A stretch of 64,000 nucleotides of DNA from Angiostrongylus vasorum (Eukaryota > Nematoda > Chromadorea > Rhabditida > Metastrongylidae): contig JADANN010000061.1 of NCBI GenBank assembly GCA_018806985.1, positions 62,001 to 126,000 of the forward strand, in the 5' to 3' direction. This document shows positions 10,001 through 22,921 of the stretch, in pieces. Position numbers and translations under genes: made by a program. Under the pieces are notes generated by a model. It was not told the origin of the DNA. It was given only the letters and a program-made list of their open reading frames with translations, and did no database searches. How positions within the stretch are numbered: the first letter of the stretch is position 1; the number at the start of each line of letters is the position of its first letter.

Positions 10001-11990
10001 TCATGAAAATGTCAAAGTTCTCAAAAGAAGAACTGGGACCCGCAGAATATATGCATTCAGGATAAATAAAGAAAAAAGAAAGGGAAATGAAGGAATAAAA
10101 TGAGTAATGGTGACTGGATTCGTTCGATGGCTCATGTCGCTTCCAATAACGTATTGAATATCGGCTTGTTTTGCATTAGCTCAGTTTTGTGGATGGCTTG
10201 AATGGGGGAGGCGTTGATTAGCCTGGTGACGGGTTGTTCACGAAGTTGAAGCTGAAGTTGTCAGCTAACTGACTAAGCCAACAAGTTCCTTGTGTGACAG
10301 GCTCATCGAATTGTATGAAGTGAGTTTGGTGTGAGAAGTATCGTATTTAATAAAAAAAAATCGGTTATTTGAGGATAATAGTCGGATTAAAATAAGTCGT
10401 TAACTGAAAAAATGGGCAACGAGCTCTGCGACGACCAGAAAAAGAAAAGGAGAAGGACAACTCCGATGGAACTGTGTTCTGAATAATTTTTATGATAAAA
10501 AAAGTTTATTTAAGGATTTCCTGAAGCAGAGCGCTTCTTGTCCAACAATTTTGCTGGTGCAAATGGTTCTTGAAAGTTAAAACTGTGAAGAAATTTTTTC
10601 TTAGATTCAATTCATACTATACTAATGCAGACCCACCTCATTTCACGGCGGTGTGGGTATTTCACACTTTTTTAAAAAGCAGCGTTGGTTTTCTGTTGAA
10701 TAAAAAACCATGTTAAGTGAACATCAGAGCTACCGAGAACTAAGTGCTGTTTCTAGGATGCCCACTGAGAAAATCTAGGAAAACGACTTCATTGCGAGGC
10801 ATCTACTTATTGAATTTGTACTGTACCCTAAAATCTATAAAACAGCACAGTTTCTTTGCCGTGCAAAAAGAAAAAAGTTTGAAAAGTGGTAAGACAACTA
10901 AAGTCCACTAAGACCTCTTAGAAAAGGAATGATGTAGCAAGTCTGACACTTTAGGATTTTCTTCGAAGAAAGGAATGACGATGTTAAAGCTTCTTGCAGA
11001 CGAATGTAGAAGCCCTTTCCATTTCTGTTTGAACATGAAAACCTTCAGCAAAAGCTAACCTATTGAGCGGTTTTGATATTTCAGAATGATAAAGGGTAAA
11101 ACGTTCGGCGTTGATCCCATGTATGGTCCATGTGGATCTGAGTTTATTTTGTATAACCTATTGAAAAACAGGGGTCAAACAAGACATAAATAAAAGTAGA
11201 TAACCTCTAAGTAGAGGACGACTCTCGTTTCAAATTGTGCTACAAGTGGTGAAAGTGGTTTTCCAGAACGGAAAACAACAGCACTTGCAAAAAGTTAATA
11301 ACAGCCGTCAGTGGCTCACTCATACGAAAACTGGTGGTGTCGTCGCTAATGCACCCGAGATGTCGCGGTATTCATGGAGAGCATGAAAACCTTTCAAATG
11401 CTCATTGAAAACCAGTTGCACAATAGACCGACCGGTTTTTTCGGTTTCCCTGCGTAGAATAGCACCATGGCACTCATTCTATGCGTATCGATTGCTTTCA
11501 TAATCTGAACATTCAAAGTATAAACGGTGAGACGCCTCATGGAGTTGCAGAAGAGTTCACAGTTCAAATCAAAAAACGTATTTCATAAAGGCAAAACAAA
11601 GCACGAGAAACCTGCTAGATCATGAGTTTTTCTCCAAAAATAAAGCCGCTTTGTTATAATTTAATACCAGCGGTCTTGAATTAAGTGAAGTCAGACATAG
11701 GGAAAGATCTAGCATGTTGATGGTAGGTATACTCCAATTAATAGGTATACTCCAATTAAAAGTAACATTTCATCATGCAATCCTCTTAAGTATTGCGCCA
11801 AATACTTGGGATAATTCGGGATAATGTCGGTTATCGTCATTCAGCGAGGTCACGGTTTCTACCATGTAAGTATGCGAAAACATTTTTCTATTATTAAAAG
11901 CGGGAATATTAACGAAAACCTTCGTGAAAGTCAATAAATAGGTGATCATCAATAGTTAACCGATCCGAATGAAGATAGTAATGTCAGTTT
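10001..11990. other. Stretch without recognised gene
   Basis: AT-rich sequence. The only structure noted is the 18-bp tandem duplication at 11725-11760. Confidence 0.5.
11725..11760 (+). repeat. 18-bp tandem duplication
   Basis: aggtatactccaattaat is followed directly by aggtatactccaattaaa. Confidence 0.85.
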
Positions 11991-12149
11991 TGAGTGGCTT
12001 CGAAATGTTGGTGTGGAAAGTTTTATTTCAGGATAAGAAGGCGTTTATTCAACGCCCTCCGAGCCTCCATCAAATCCCAACTATTGGAGAATGCATTTAC
12101 TATGCTAACATTTTATTTACTGCTTAATGTGAATTTTCACAGCAAGGTA

Positions 12150-12255
12150 TTATGTGAAATGCACGATGATGCTGAGATACTTGCCCGACTCCAGACCGCA
12201 GGCGTCTGAGGTGGGGATCGAACATGCTATTACTCTTGTAGGCACCTACGGTCCG
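12150..12255 (-). repeat. SINE-C fragment
   Basis: gatgctgagatacttgcc, accgcaggcgtctgaggtgg and ggatcgaacatgctattact match the reverse strand of the SINE-C arms at 62029-62390. Confidence 0.6.
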
Positions 12256-13704
12256 GAGTTTTGCAAATGTATTTACTACACTTCAACACAGGATCTGCCC
12301 AACGCTAAAAGTACAAACACTTTGGATTCTATTACACGGTTTGCGGTTTCCAACACACTAAAATTGTTACTGCACAACGAAATTGATCGACATTTTGTAT
12401 GCATAAAAGTGGCTTTTTTTTTTTCTCTAAAACTCATATGAAAGCATAAAACGATAGCAACGATATAGTTAGCCATTCGTAACACAGTGATTAGAGATGT
12501 CGTACCATACCGACGTTGTTGTCGTTTCCATCTGGGGCCTCGGGCAAAGCAAGTTCTTCATCACTCCGGGATCGACATACTGGTACGTCGTCTAGTAACA
12601 CAAAAGCATTCTTCAATATGTCGGTAGGTAGGCTCCCTGGACTATAATATTGTGGCCAAATGTGAGTTCAATCCCATCAACGATTCTTAATGAAATGGAA
12701 TGTACAGTTCATCTCTAAGCGATCGATGGCGATTTCTGAGGAATCTCTAAGGGGACTACGCCGAAGGCTTAACCGATCTAACTTTATTAAAAGCAAAGAA
12801 AGTACTTTGTTTCCTTCTTTATCATCGCGAAGAGTGTATGAATGTTAGAAGATGCAGAAGTGTGAAATGCAGTAAAAAATTCGTTTTAGTCATCCATGCT
12901 TCGAACGAATTCGCCATTTTTGTTTGGAATCCTCATACAAACAAAAAAACTGACATGAGTAATCGTTATAGCAATACCACGAGGAAAGAAATAATTTATT
13001 CATGGATCCCTAGGCGCAAAAATGTGCTTTGAATCTGTAAAGCCTTATGAAAGATGCTCGTAGTACCAAGGAATGAACACCACGGTACGACGGCTAGTAA
13101 AACGCATGCGGTCAGGGAAGAAAAAATGAGTAGTAGAAAAAGCTAGGCAGACTAGTAACTGGGAATGCAAACCCAGTCAGCACGAACAGCATGAAAACTC
13201 TGTCATTATATAAGAATTATTACGCAAGAAATAGCTGACGACAGACGATCCATAATCCCATAACGGTGAAAGAAACCATCGCACAATATAGGCGTCTCAG
13301 TGCCGCCTATAAAATCTATTCGGTTCAAAGAAAGAACTTCTAATAGAATGGAAGGAATAGCTCATGATGTTCAATAACCTATAGGTTCAAAAAAAGATCG
13401 ATAAGCTCTAGTTCCGAATGACCCTGGTATGTAAACCAACAACGAACGACCCCCCATCGATCTGTAATACTACTGTAGGAACATGAACAACACTACCATC
13501 TTGCGATTTTTGAAACTCATCACAAAGGTAAGGAACAATAGACTTCCAAACGTCGAACATTGGCGGTAACAAGTCGAGTCTCACTCGAAAATCTAACAAG
13601 GCGAGGATCGTGCAGTATGTTTTGAAAAAATACGGTGAACATATGTTATATAAGCAAGATATTACTTTCCACACTATATTTATATGGTACTATACTACAA
13701 TATA

Positions 13705-14010
13705 TAGAGGCATGGGCAGCGCAGAGATTAGTGATGCCATGTAACAAGCAATCGGTCATGCGATGGTCACTGGTTCGACTCCGCCCCTGCATAAGCAGGC
13801 CACTGATCCTTTCGGGGTAGGGAAATTGATACCAGAATTGTCTGGGAAAAGTTACTTGTGATATACGAAGGCCGGCGACTGTCCAGGAAGAACCATCTCG
13901 AACAGCGCTCAGTGTCATCCATGAGGTAGACACAGTCCTTTACTGACAGCCGAAGCTATGCTGAAGACCTTCGTAAATGACGGACGCAGGGCAACGAATC
14001 GAATGAAAGA
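13705..14010 (+). repeat. SINE-B copy
   Basis: The head has gcagcgcagagattagtga, followed by the B box ggttcgactcc, then gatcctttcggggtaggg, cagaattgtctgggaaaagt and an end with gaatcgaatgaaagaagtgc, as in the 18107 copy. Confidence 0.7.
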
Positions 14011-14444
14011 AGTGCTGCGATAGGCCCGATAATTGGCGTCAGATGATATAAACAAGAAAGTAGGAATGAAAGCAATGAAAATAGTAGTATTGGCAATAAT
14101 AATTGACGTGAGCTTGGTGACGATGACGGATTAGCTAAAAAAGCTTCTCCCTACGGTAGAAGGCAATCTAATGAATGAAGGATGTGCTCAAATCGATAAA
14201 ACATATGCAGCCAGGTCGCATAGAAAAATAAACAATCAAGTAAATTCACTCAACAACATCTATTTCCTAAACATTCAGTTTAAAGCATTAAAAAAGAAGA
14301 AGTGATAAGACTTGGGAGTTCTCAGCGCAAAATTTTTGCACTGATGAGGCTCTAATGGCCGAAGGACGAAAAAGCGAAATCGTTGCTAGATTCAAAAGAC
14401 CTCACATAGAAGATTTAACCAATAAATATGATGGAAAAAAAAGG

Positions 14445-14716
14445 ACAAAGCTCTCGGCGTTCATTAATTCCTGAGAAATGTGAAATGCACCCGACTTCAT
14501 TAAGCATCTTTTGTTGGTGATTGAATGCATATCTGACTTTTGCAATGACTCGCGGTGGCGCACCGATGTATCGAGCCAGTGTTGTTATCCTCCCAGACAA
14601 GTCTGGTACCAATTTGCGGAGCCCGGAGGGATGGAAGGCTTGGTGGGCCATTGGCGCGGGGATCGATTCCACTTGTGTTGCAGGGCGCCTCCAACGACCC
14701 CGCCACGTGCGCCTTA
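14445..14716 (-). repeat. SINE-A copy, near full length
   Basis: The minus strand starts at the tRNA-like head ggcgcacgtggcggggtcgt near 14716. It continues through the B-box-like gaatcgatccccgc and the body caccaagccttccatccctc, ending in tttgtcct near 14445. Several overlapping frames here are by-products. Confidence 0.8.
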
Positions 14717-15811
14717 ATAATTGTGGTATTTCGATTTATGAGTAAAAAAAATTTCCGATCAAAGAAAAAAAATTCTTGGAGCTTTCCCAGACTTTTCTTG
14801 GCGATTGAAATGTAGTTGCGAGAAATGTGCATTGCTCAGTATCGAATTTCTTCCTACCGTTCGCATGTATCACATTGCAACGGAATGCAACAATACAGCC
14901 ATCGACCTGTTCAAGAATTTGAAGACAACATGTAAATATCAACAAACCAACCACCAAGTTACAGTTAACATAACGCCATAGTATAGAGTCGTCAGCACAG
15001 ATGGCGTTCAGGAATTTTAAAAGGACAAATAAATGTGAACGCCATACCAGTTTACAATAAACACAACGCGGTATCAAATCCACAACGGACGCTCGCCGTC
15101 TAGACCTCCCAATGGAACATGAGAAATTTGTTGTAGGCTGAGGACTTTCCCTTTTTTTGACAATAAAAATAATTTCTAAATAATCAAAGGGCTTTAGGAG
15201 TTTTGAATACAATAGAATTGTAGAGGAGAGTTTGCACTATCATTCTACGGGTGTGAATGAAATGCGTGCTACTGTTTACAGTATGTTGCTTTGGTCCATT
15301 ACGCAGATACACTGGAATAAGCACTTGGAAACGTTTTGCGCCCTATGTTAAGTCCATTTTTGGTGTTTGTTATATCCATACATTCCATACAACAACCATA
15401 GAGATTAAATGAATTTGAAGTTAATTGCTACTCAAATAGTTTGTTGACCAACGAAGTTTTTCGGAAAAAAGGTTTTTGTGTACCACTAAGTGTAGAGGAT
15501 ATTTTCTCTGGCCTCGCCTCCACTGTTTCGGTCTCCTTTCGATTAACTATCGAATAAATGTACATGTTGCGGCAAAAAAAACTCTGTAATCAACTAAATC
15601 GAATATGGACATTATAGCGTCCATACAGTCGTTTTGGCCCAAACTGCTGTGGATATTTAGGGGTGTTCATACTGGGCGTTACAGGTTAAACAAATCCACG
15701 CCACTTCAACTAGCGAGTCATCAAGCTTGTTATGAATTTGGCAAGACTTGTATATTATTTCGTAGTGAACTTAAAATGTTCATTAGTCGTTTCAATGATG
15801 GTAAGTTAACA

Positions 15812-16085
15812 ATAGGGCGCGTGTTAGGTCGGAGGGTTACTGCAATACATATAGGATCGATCCCCGTGCCCATGGCCACCATGCCTTCCATCCCTCCTGG
15901 GTTTGCAAATTGGTACCAAACTTGTCAGGGACTATAGCAGCACTGGCTTGATTCATCGTCAGCCATCGCGAGTCATTGTTAAAGCCACATATGCATTCAA
16001 TCATCTACATAGATGAATAATGAAGTCAAATGGATGGCGAGTCTTTTAGGGAATGATCAACGACAAGAGCTTCATCTTTTTCTTA
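15812..16085 (+). repeat. SINE-A copy
   Basis: The body gatcgatccccgtgcccatg, ccttccatccctcctggg, aattggtaccaaacttgtca and the tail gacaagagcttcatc match the family; the head is degraded. Confidence 0.7.
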
Positions 16086-16089
16086 AGGT

Positions 16090-17070
16090 AATAATAGAAG
16101 TCTACGAGAAGAAACTTAGTTAGGTATCTAAATAATGAACTGAAATGCTTAAAAATCTCTAAATATTTGTTTCATTTGGTGTTACTAACTTTCCGCTGCC
16201 AAACGTTAATCAGACTTACAATTAACTTAGTCGACTTACGGTACCATAAGGAATTCACTATCAGTGCAGATAAATAAGCAAGTGTATAAATGGAAAAATG
16301 ACCACAAAATAAGCAAGGTTTCAATTGGTTATGAGCATAGCAGGACGCATGAAGGAAACTGAAGACATCTGCCATTGTGAAGAATGTGACAAAATTCTAA
16401 AAAGCAATATTTGGCGCTCCAAAAAAAGAAAGAGAATTCACGATGTCGCCAAGTGGACAAAATGAGTGGAAAGAGTTCGAAATTGCTCACTATTTTAATA
16501 GTTTACAGAAGGATGAATTGCAATAACTTCATCATCGTGGTTGGAAACTCTTAGCTTGTTGTTGAATACCAAGAGTGGAACGCAACGGGTTGACTGAAGC
16601 CCAGGCGGAACGAGCCACCAGAATTATTGTTAAAGGTGAAATGAATTGTTGAGTAGCTCATAGTCAGCACCACTGCATAGCCATAAATTATTAATTCACA
16701 GAATAGTATTGGTCGATTTCATCAAGGCAAATCCGTGTTGTGTACATGAATTCAATGGGGGAATAGAAAATTGATCCGGTGAGATCGATAATCCCCGGAG
16801 ATAACACCGTTAGAAAGGTGTTTTAGGAAAGGTGTGCATGAAAAATGATTCGCTTTTTAGGAAAACATGTATGGTGATTATATTTTTTAAAGAACCTTCT
16901 TTTCACTCCGATTTATTTATTCCTGCAGATTTCCCTAATCTCTGGGCATGCTGTTCCAAATCACTAATGACGCCTTATACGAAGAGTACGACGCTTCTCT
17001 AGTCTTTCTACGAGCGAGCCATAAATTCATCAGTCGTGTAGTTTCATTAACCGGATTACCACAGACAGCA
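16090..17070. other. Stretch without recognised gene
   Basis: No supported gene or repeat family was found between the SINE-A copy and the GA tract. Confidence 0.45.
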
Positions 17071-17079
17071 GAGACACAG

Positions 17080-17127
<48 letters not shown>

Positions 17128-17130
17128 GGA
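17071..17130 (+). repeat. (GA)n microsatellite
   Basis: Alternating GA units, interrupted by gagaagag, cover about 60 bp. Confidence 0.85.
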
Positions 17131-17512
17131 TAGCATGTTTGTTTCAGAAAGGTAAGTATTTAAGTTGTAGCTGATGTTTCGGAGGCTCATGTGGGCGAAA
17201 AAAGCACAAACAAACAGATTGTTTTCTCATAAAACTCCTATTCTTCTTGCATTCCAACTCTACGGCTGTAAATCTCAATTATCTGTCGACTACTGCTTTC
17301 ATCATATGCCGCAACCATCTGTTTTGCTTCAGCTAAGGTCATCAAGAGATAATGTTTGTTAAAGGCAAGAACCGTGTGGTCTATTCCAATAGTTTGCACT
17401 GTCGATCACGTCTCTGAACATTCACTACCGCTCTCTTTGAGTACTACAAATGGCTGTGTCTATGTGGTCATTTAGTATGGCTGCCTGCGGTTCAATAGCT
17501 GAAAAGCACTCA

Positions 17513-17737
17513 TCAACATCTGTTATTCATTGAAAGAAACTTTTTTTCTAGGAGTTGAGTCATCTTCAACGGATCAGTGGCAGAAAAATCATTTCTCACC
17601 ATCCGTCCTTCATTGTAGAAAAGGTTTTTCGTCATGGCCTGCGTCATATTCCGCTTTCCTACTATACAAAGAGTCTTTTGCATAACTAGAGTTGCTAATT
17701 TCATCGTCCTCCAATCCCTTTCCTCAAATGGCAACAT
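17513..17737 (-). other. Open frame, 74 codons, unsupported
   Basis: A minus-strand frame runs from ATG (MLPFEERDWRTMKLATLVMQ) to a TGA. Composition is protein-like, but there is no family signature and no partner exon. Confidence 0.2.
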
Positions 17738-18106
17738 TCTTTTTCAATACATAGTATTTTATTAAAAAAATAAAGAACCTTGCACATAACCAGTTTTGCT
17801 GGTTTGACCCCCTATCAGCTCAGTGTTCTTTCAATCGACAACACTTTTTCGTATGCATGGTAGTTCACTGATAAAAAAATGCCCAAATTTTATAACCTCT
17901 GTTATAAATATCACACTAGAAAATATTATTAAGCTATGCGATAGCAGAATGAGTGCAAAATTTATAGAGCACAAAGTCGGATGTAGGCCTTCAAAGCCAA
18001 AAAGAAATGTGTCAATTTTTTATGTTCCGTTAAGCATTTGCACGTTCTTCATCCAAAGAAAAGTCCTTCCTAGAGAAGGATCTATATAATGCTATACCAA
18101 AAAACA

Positions 18107-18490
18107 GGGCGCGGATAACACAGTGGTAGTGATGCCAATCATCACGAGCACAGTGTTGGTTCGACCCCGACATGGGCTGACTAGGCCTCTCATCTCTCCG
18201 GAGTCAGGAAATTTGAACTGGAATTGTCTAAGCAAAGTCCACTCTCCGCAAACTAAGTGGGAACGCTATAGCTGGCCTGTCTCAGGATTCCAAGGAGAAT
18301 CGACTCAACCAGCATTCAACGACATCCATGACGAAAAGAAAGCCCTCAAGCAGCAGCCAAAACCACACGTAAATGTTGGAAGGCCCTCGTCGATGATGGA
18401 TGCGAAAAGTGCTGAGATTCGGAGAACTTTCGTCGATGATGGATGCGAGGAAACGAATCGAATGAGAGACGTGCTGATATTTGCACAGTA
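18107..18490 (+). repeat. SINE-B copy, longest in window
   Basis: The tRNA-like box A gcggataacacagtggtagt and box B ggttcgaccccg lie at the 5' end, followed by ctctccggagtcaggaaatt and ccaaggagaatcgactcaac. Near the 3' end the unit tcgtcgatgatggatgcg occurs twice (about 18388 and 18429), an internal tandem duplication. Confidence 0.8.
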
Positions 18491-18844
18491 GATGTGAAAG
18501 ACGGGTTGTGGATACCAAGGAACATCCGGGCCGTAAGTGAACGGTCGCTATTTCCACTTATGCAAAGTTCCACTGAGATTTGGTTTAAATATAAAATAGT
18601 GCGAGCAAACCATAAAATGCGCGGATGAAAAAAGCAAGGATCGTTCCGTTCTCGAAGAAAACGTCACAGCTTTTGATTACTAGTAAGTGGCGGCAGCTAT
18701 AAAAGCCCAGATGATCAGGAACAATGTTAGCAATTAGGGCGATTTTTCAACGATTGCCGTCGATTCACCAGATATCTTTCGCATGAACTTTCAGACAGTC
18801 CTCAGAATTTCTTATATTGCCAGATATCACATATATTGCGCATC

Positions 18845-19205
18845 CCAGCACTTTTTTAATTCGATTCATTTCCTCACATCCTCAAGGAACGAAGATCTTC
18901 CACTTTTTGTTTTGCGCGTGGATTCTTCTTCTAATTGAGGATCTCCGGTCTTCTGAAGGTCATTACTAAATGCTGATGGAGTTGGTTCTCCCAGGAGTCC
19001 TGTGATAACCTTTATATGGCGTCCCAACATCTTTGTCGCAGGCAGTCGTTGACATTTGTGAGCCAGAGAAGCTTTTTTTTTCCAGGCAATTCTGGTAGGA
19101 ACATCCCGCAACGGAGGGATACGAGGATTAGTTGACTCGCTGCTGCTTCGTACCAGGGTTTTCGCGCACTGAATGGCATCTCCACTGTTTGGATGCTTGC
19201 TGCTA
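18845..19205 (-). repeat. SINE-B copy
   Basis: On the minus strand the head agtggagatgccattcagtg, the body ccagaattgcctgg and the end gaaatgaatcgaattaaa match the other SINE-B copies. Minus frames at 18866-19350 overlap it. Confidence 0.65.
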
Positions 19206-19209
19206 AAAA

Positions 19210-19440
19210 ACGTGGTATTGAACGTTTCCATCCAGTGCCACAGTTAAGAGGATTGGGCCTATCACAGTGACTTCCAATGGTGTTGGTTGTTGACTCATGG
19301 CAGAAATCGTTGTCGTCATAAAACACAGCAAGTCCGCCTCCGATGAACAAAGGGCTGCCTGTTGAACATGGGAACGTCCCAGCACGTCTAATTCGTGATT
19401 GAACGGAAGGCCGTGCTCGATCACTATTCGTTTATGCAAT
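19210..19440 (-). other. Possible old coding sequence
   Basis: Two minus-strand frames here look protein-like, one containing PLFIGGGLAVFYDDNDFC and the other LEVTVIGPILLTVALDG. An acceptor-like tgttcaacag precedes the first. They cannot both be coding, and no partner exon was found. Confidence 0.2.
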
Positions 19441-19784
19441 TAAGGAGAATTCACAACAGATACTAAAGCCGTAGTCAAATCCACGCAAGATCCCGATTAG
19501 CTATGTTCACGACGGTTAGAGGGATAGTGAAGCAGATAGAAGTGCTGGCATTCACAAGACGTGTAAAGACTCTCCATTCAAGCGCCTAAACATAATACGG
19601 TTGCGGAGTTAAACATGGATTGCTTACGTGCTTCTGACAGTGCAAGAGGAAAATGAAACAGAGCACAATCGCTGAATTTGTCAAGAACTTTTAAACGAAA
19701 TGAACAAAGGATAAAAACGGTAAAGTGTTCTGTGCTAGTCCATCCCAAAGGATGGTGAGATGATGCATTCGACACCACATTGTA

Positions 19785-19950
19785 GAGGTGATGCGTATTT
19801 AGAATAGACTATGACTTTCAGATGCCGAGCCATGTATCATTTTAACGTTTTTGCCCTCCCAAACAAGTCTGTTGCCAAATTGTTGACCTCGTAGAGTCAA
19901 GATTGACCACGCATGCATTGTAGGACACCCTACAACGCTATTCGTGCCCT
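19785..19950 (-). repeat. Degraded SINE-A
   Basis: cctcccaaacaagtctgttg followed by ccaaattgttgacctcg matches the SINE-A middle. Confidence 0.5.
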
Positions 19951-19955
19951 TCTTG

Positions 19956-19957
<2 letters not shown>

Positions 19958-19995
<38 letters not shown>
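19958..19995. repeat. (TA)n microsatellite
   Basis: About 19 TA units. Confidence 0.95.
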
Positions 19996-20001
<6 letters not shown>

Positions 20002-20154
20002 GAATTTATAAAGAAGAAAGGATTTATGACCAATCGAAGCCCAACTATGCAAACTATTGGTAGAGCAGATTTCAGTTGTCTAGTGATGATCGTAGAACTA
20101 GAGAATGCAATGTGTAAACGATTGCCAATTATATACAATACCAGGCTTTCATGG

Positions 20155-20430
20155 AGCGCCGGTGGCGCAGTGGTCGGAGGCGCTCTGCAGCACACACGTG
20201 TAATCGATCCCCGCGCCCATGGCCCACCAAACCTTCCATCCTTCTGGCGTTGGTAAATTGGAACCAAACGTGTTTGTGAGGATAGCAGCACTGGCTCGAT
20301 ATGTCCGATAGGCCACCGCGACTCATTGTAAAGGTCATGATATTCAATCACCTCGAACAATACTTAATGAAGTGGAATGCATGACGCATCCCTCAGGGAT
20401 TGATCAATGCCGAGAGCTTTATCCTTTTTA
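20155..20430 (+). repeat. SINE-A copy, full length
   Basis: Box A tggcgcagtggtcggagg, a B-box-like taatcgatccccgc, the body accaaaccttccatccttct and the tail gagagctttatcctttttat are all present. Confidence 0.85.
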
Positions 20431-20497
20431 TCCTCATAGAACACATAAAACACTTAAAAGAACAAAAGTCATGTACTTCAAATAAGCTTTTCATCTA

Positions 20498-20619
20498 TTA
20501 GCCCACTGGTAAACCGAACTCGGTTCTTTTCTCTTCCTTTTTGTGACGATAGCTGCAGCGTCGGCGGCGTCCTTGGAGAACGAGCAAGTCGGTCTCCGAG
20601 TAGCCAATGTAAGTGACAA
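20498..20619 (-). CDS. Candidate terminal exon, unknown gene
   Basis: After a consensus acceptor (aggtcatttcag) a GC-richer block stays open to TAA 20498-20500 in one frame (YIGYSETDLLVLQG followed by a basic tail). A second frame across the same bases is also open, so the coding frame is not certain. No upstream exon was identified. Confidence 0.22.
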
Positions 20620-20639
20620 CTGAAATGACCTCAGGTCTA

Positions 20640-22180
20640 CTGGATGCACCGAACCGTTCGTTGCCTCCCCCATCAGTGATTTATTGACGCGTTTTTTCCA
20701 ACGATCGCAACCTTTTCAAAGAGAAGTGCCTGATACTGGATAATTTCTCATAAGAACGTCGTTTTTTTAAAAGTTTTCCATTAATGTTTTGCAGACCGTT
20801 AATGATACAACAGGCTTGACACATGAAAATTTCGTTCCTATGCCAGGACTGGGTTCCATTATGTTTCAGCCAAAGAAGAAAAGAAACAAGCGAACAGGGA
20901 AAATGCGCAGCGAAGCGCTAAGTACGAAAAAATAAAGCTGAACATTGGTCCTTCTAAACTTTGGAGGATTCTATGCAATTAACGGCGTATGTGAAAGAAA
21001 CAGGGGAAAAAATGGATGAGGATGGAAAAAGAGGTGAAAAACATGTCATAACCGGTGCTAGAACAAAACAAAAAGGCAGGGAATGAAAATCGTTAAGGAG
21101 GTGGATGTTGGACGAACGACGACGATTACAGTAAAAAAAGGTAAGAAATTTTGAAAAAAGGCACAAATCGAATCCGTTTATTCAGGAAATACAGGGCGGA
21201 TTAGGTCAAGGCGCTCAGATGCAACGCGCTATTAAATTGTCATTCAGAACAAAGCAAAGACAGAAAAAAAATGAATTACAACGATGACTGAAAGAAAAAG
21301 AACAGGTGAAAGTAGAAGTAATGCATCATGCAACAAAAATTAACATTCATCGATTCGAGAGGCGTTGACGAAGTGGTGAGGAAGAATGAGAAGGAGGAGG
21401 AGCCAGCTTGACGATAAACAGCGCCACAAAGTGAATTCACAACGAGGAAGAAAGGCCAAAACTAGAAAACTGCTCATTTCTATAGTTATGTAAACAAAAG
21501 AACAGTTTAGCCTGGTCGGGAAATAACTTTTGATACGGTATTAAATGTGCCGTGATTCGATAAGATCAAGCAAGATGAGATTCTGGAGTTCTCTGCGACT
21601 TTGACGTGCTTCCTGAGAACAGTTCGCGAAAATTCTAATTTTATGTCTACTTGGAAATTGATCACTTTGGCTGCCATTATCATTTCAATTTCTATCTGTG
21701 GATGCTTTTTAAATACATCGGTAAAATTGATGGTTCTATTTTCAGTTGATAACAGAAAATCGTTAGAGCTTAGTTAGAAACATTCGAAAAAAGACAAAAG
21801 AGTGGCAGTCTAGTAAGTAGCCTTACAAACACAAATGGACTCTCCGACCAAAGAAAAAAACATTCTATTGTTTTTTCGCTGTCCATGTTTCCTTCAGGTT
21901 TCATTACTTTTTCATCGTTTTGATCAGATCTGAATCATTGAACGAATAACTTAGAAGGCTTTTAGTGCACAGCACATGATTGTAGTCTATAAATCTGGTA
22001 GCAATTTTTCCAAGAGAGAAATTTCCAAATTTTCAACTTGAAAAGAGACAGAAAATTGAAAATCAGCTGGCTAATGATAACTCGTCCAGGGGAGAGAATT
22101 TTTGCCGCGTAAAAGCTACGAAAGGGACAAGGGGAATATACTGGTGAACTATTACGTGCAATGAAAGCATGATGCGTGAT
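20640..22180. other. Stretch without recognised gene
   Basis: Purine-rich on the plus strand (21200-21480) and AT-rich. The minus frame at 20954-21166 is low complexity. No gene or named repeat is supported. Confidence 0.45.
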
Positions 22181-22186
22181 GTCGGC

Positions 22187-22460
22187 AAATTGCCATATGG
22201 CTGAGGAAAAGCTCTCTCAATCCACGAAGAAAGTCAAAGACCTGACGAACATCAGGAAACGCTCTAGTTGAGTTATGTCACGAAATTCTTCACAGAATCG
22301 ACTCCAATAACATTCAACGAAGTTCACGATAAAGGCGAGATCCTCAAATGACGGTCAAATGCATAAAAACATCCGACGATGATGGATGGAAGATAACGAA
22401 GTTCAAGAGAAGTGCTGGGATTCGTGCAACACGTGAAGTCGGATTGTACGCATAAGATAA
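22187..22460 (+). repeat. Degraded SINE-B
   Basis: cagaatcgactccaataaca, gagatcctcaaatgacgg and gaagttcaagagaagtgctg match the SINE-B 3' half. Confidence 0.5.
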
Positions 22461-22819
22461 AATAAATGGGTGTGATATGACGAATAGCAATTCCCACGAC
22501 CGACTTTCCATTAACGTCGGCACTGATTAAACAATTCTTTATACTCTAAAGGCGCTTTGGATCAATTTCAAAAATCCACAGATGAACCGGAAAGACAAAT
22601 GCCTTCATACGTGAGCTGGCGCCTCATGTCAAAATGATTTCTTGACCAGGATGGGTCTCGTTGGCGACCCCACGTGAGCAACACACGGGCCAGTCCCACT
22701 CGTAACAGCACGGTGAGCAGCCTATTTGATCAATATGGCGTTTATTTAGAAGTTTGATCTTCGTTAATACTATAGATATTTCACCGAATATAAGGTTACT
22801 GCTACATAAAATACGTCTA

Positions 22820-22855
22820 GGCTCTGATGAAGGCGAAATCGCCGAAACATCAGTC
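22820..22855 (+). ncRNA. Hammerhead ribozyme-like motif, best conserved
   Basis: GGCT, CTGATGA, AGGCGAAATCGCC, GAAACATC, AGTC. Stem II pairs GGCGA with TCGCC, and stem I pairs GGCT with AGTC through one G-U. All core positions CUGANGA and GAAA are intact. Confidence 0.65.
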
Positions 22856-22885
22856 ATCGGTCAACTACACTAACAGCAACGACAA

Positions 22886-22886
<1 letters not shown>

Positions 22887-22920
<34 letters not shown>

Positions 22921-22921
22921 G
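22887..22921 (+). repeat. (CAA)n microsatellite
   Basis: A dozen CAA units form the tail-like part of the type 2 PLE end. Confidence 0.9.

Noticed and set aside
11994..12146. Plus-strand exon after gttttatttcag
   Set aside because: The acceptor and a donor-like gtatta exist, but two frames are open, no neighbours were found and the downstream part is SINE-C.
13408..13674. 88-codon minus-strand frame
   Set aside because: Two different frames over the same bases look equally protein-like, showing that appearance alone is not evidence; no splice structure decides.
22887..22921. CRISPR-like or satellite array
   Set aside because: A simple trinucleotide run without spacers.
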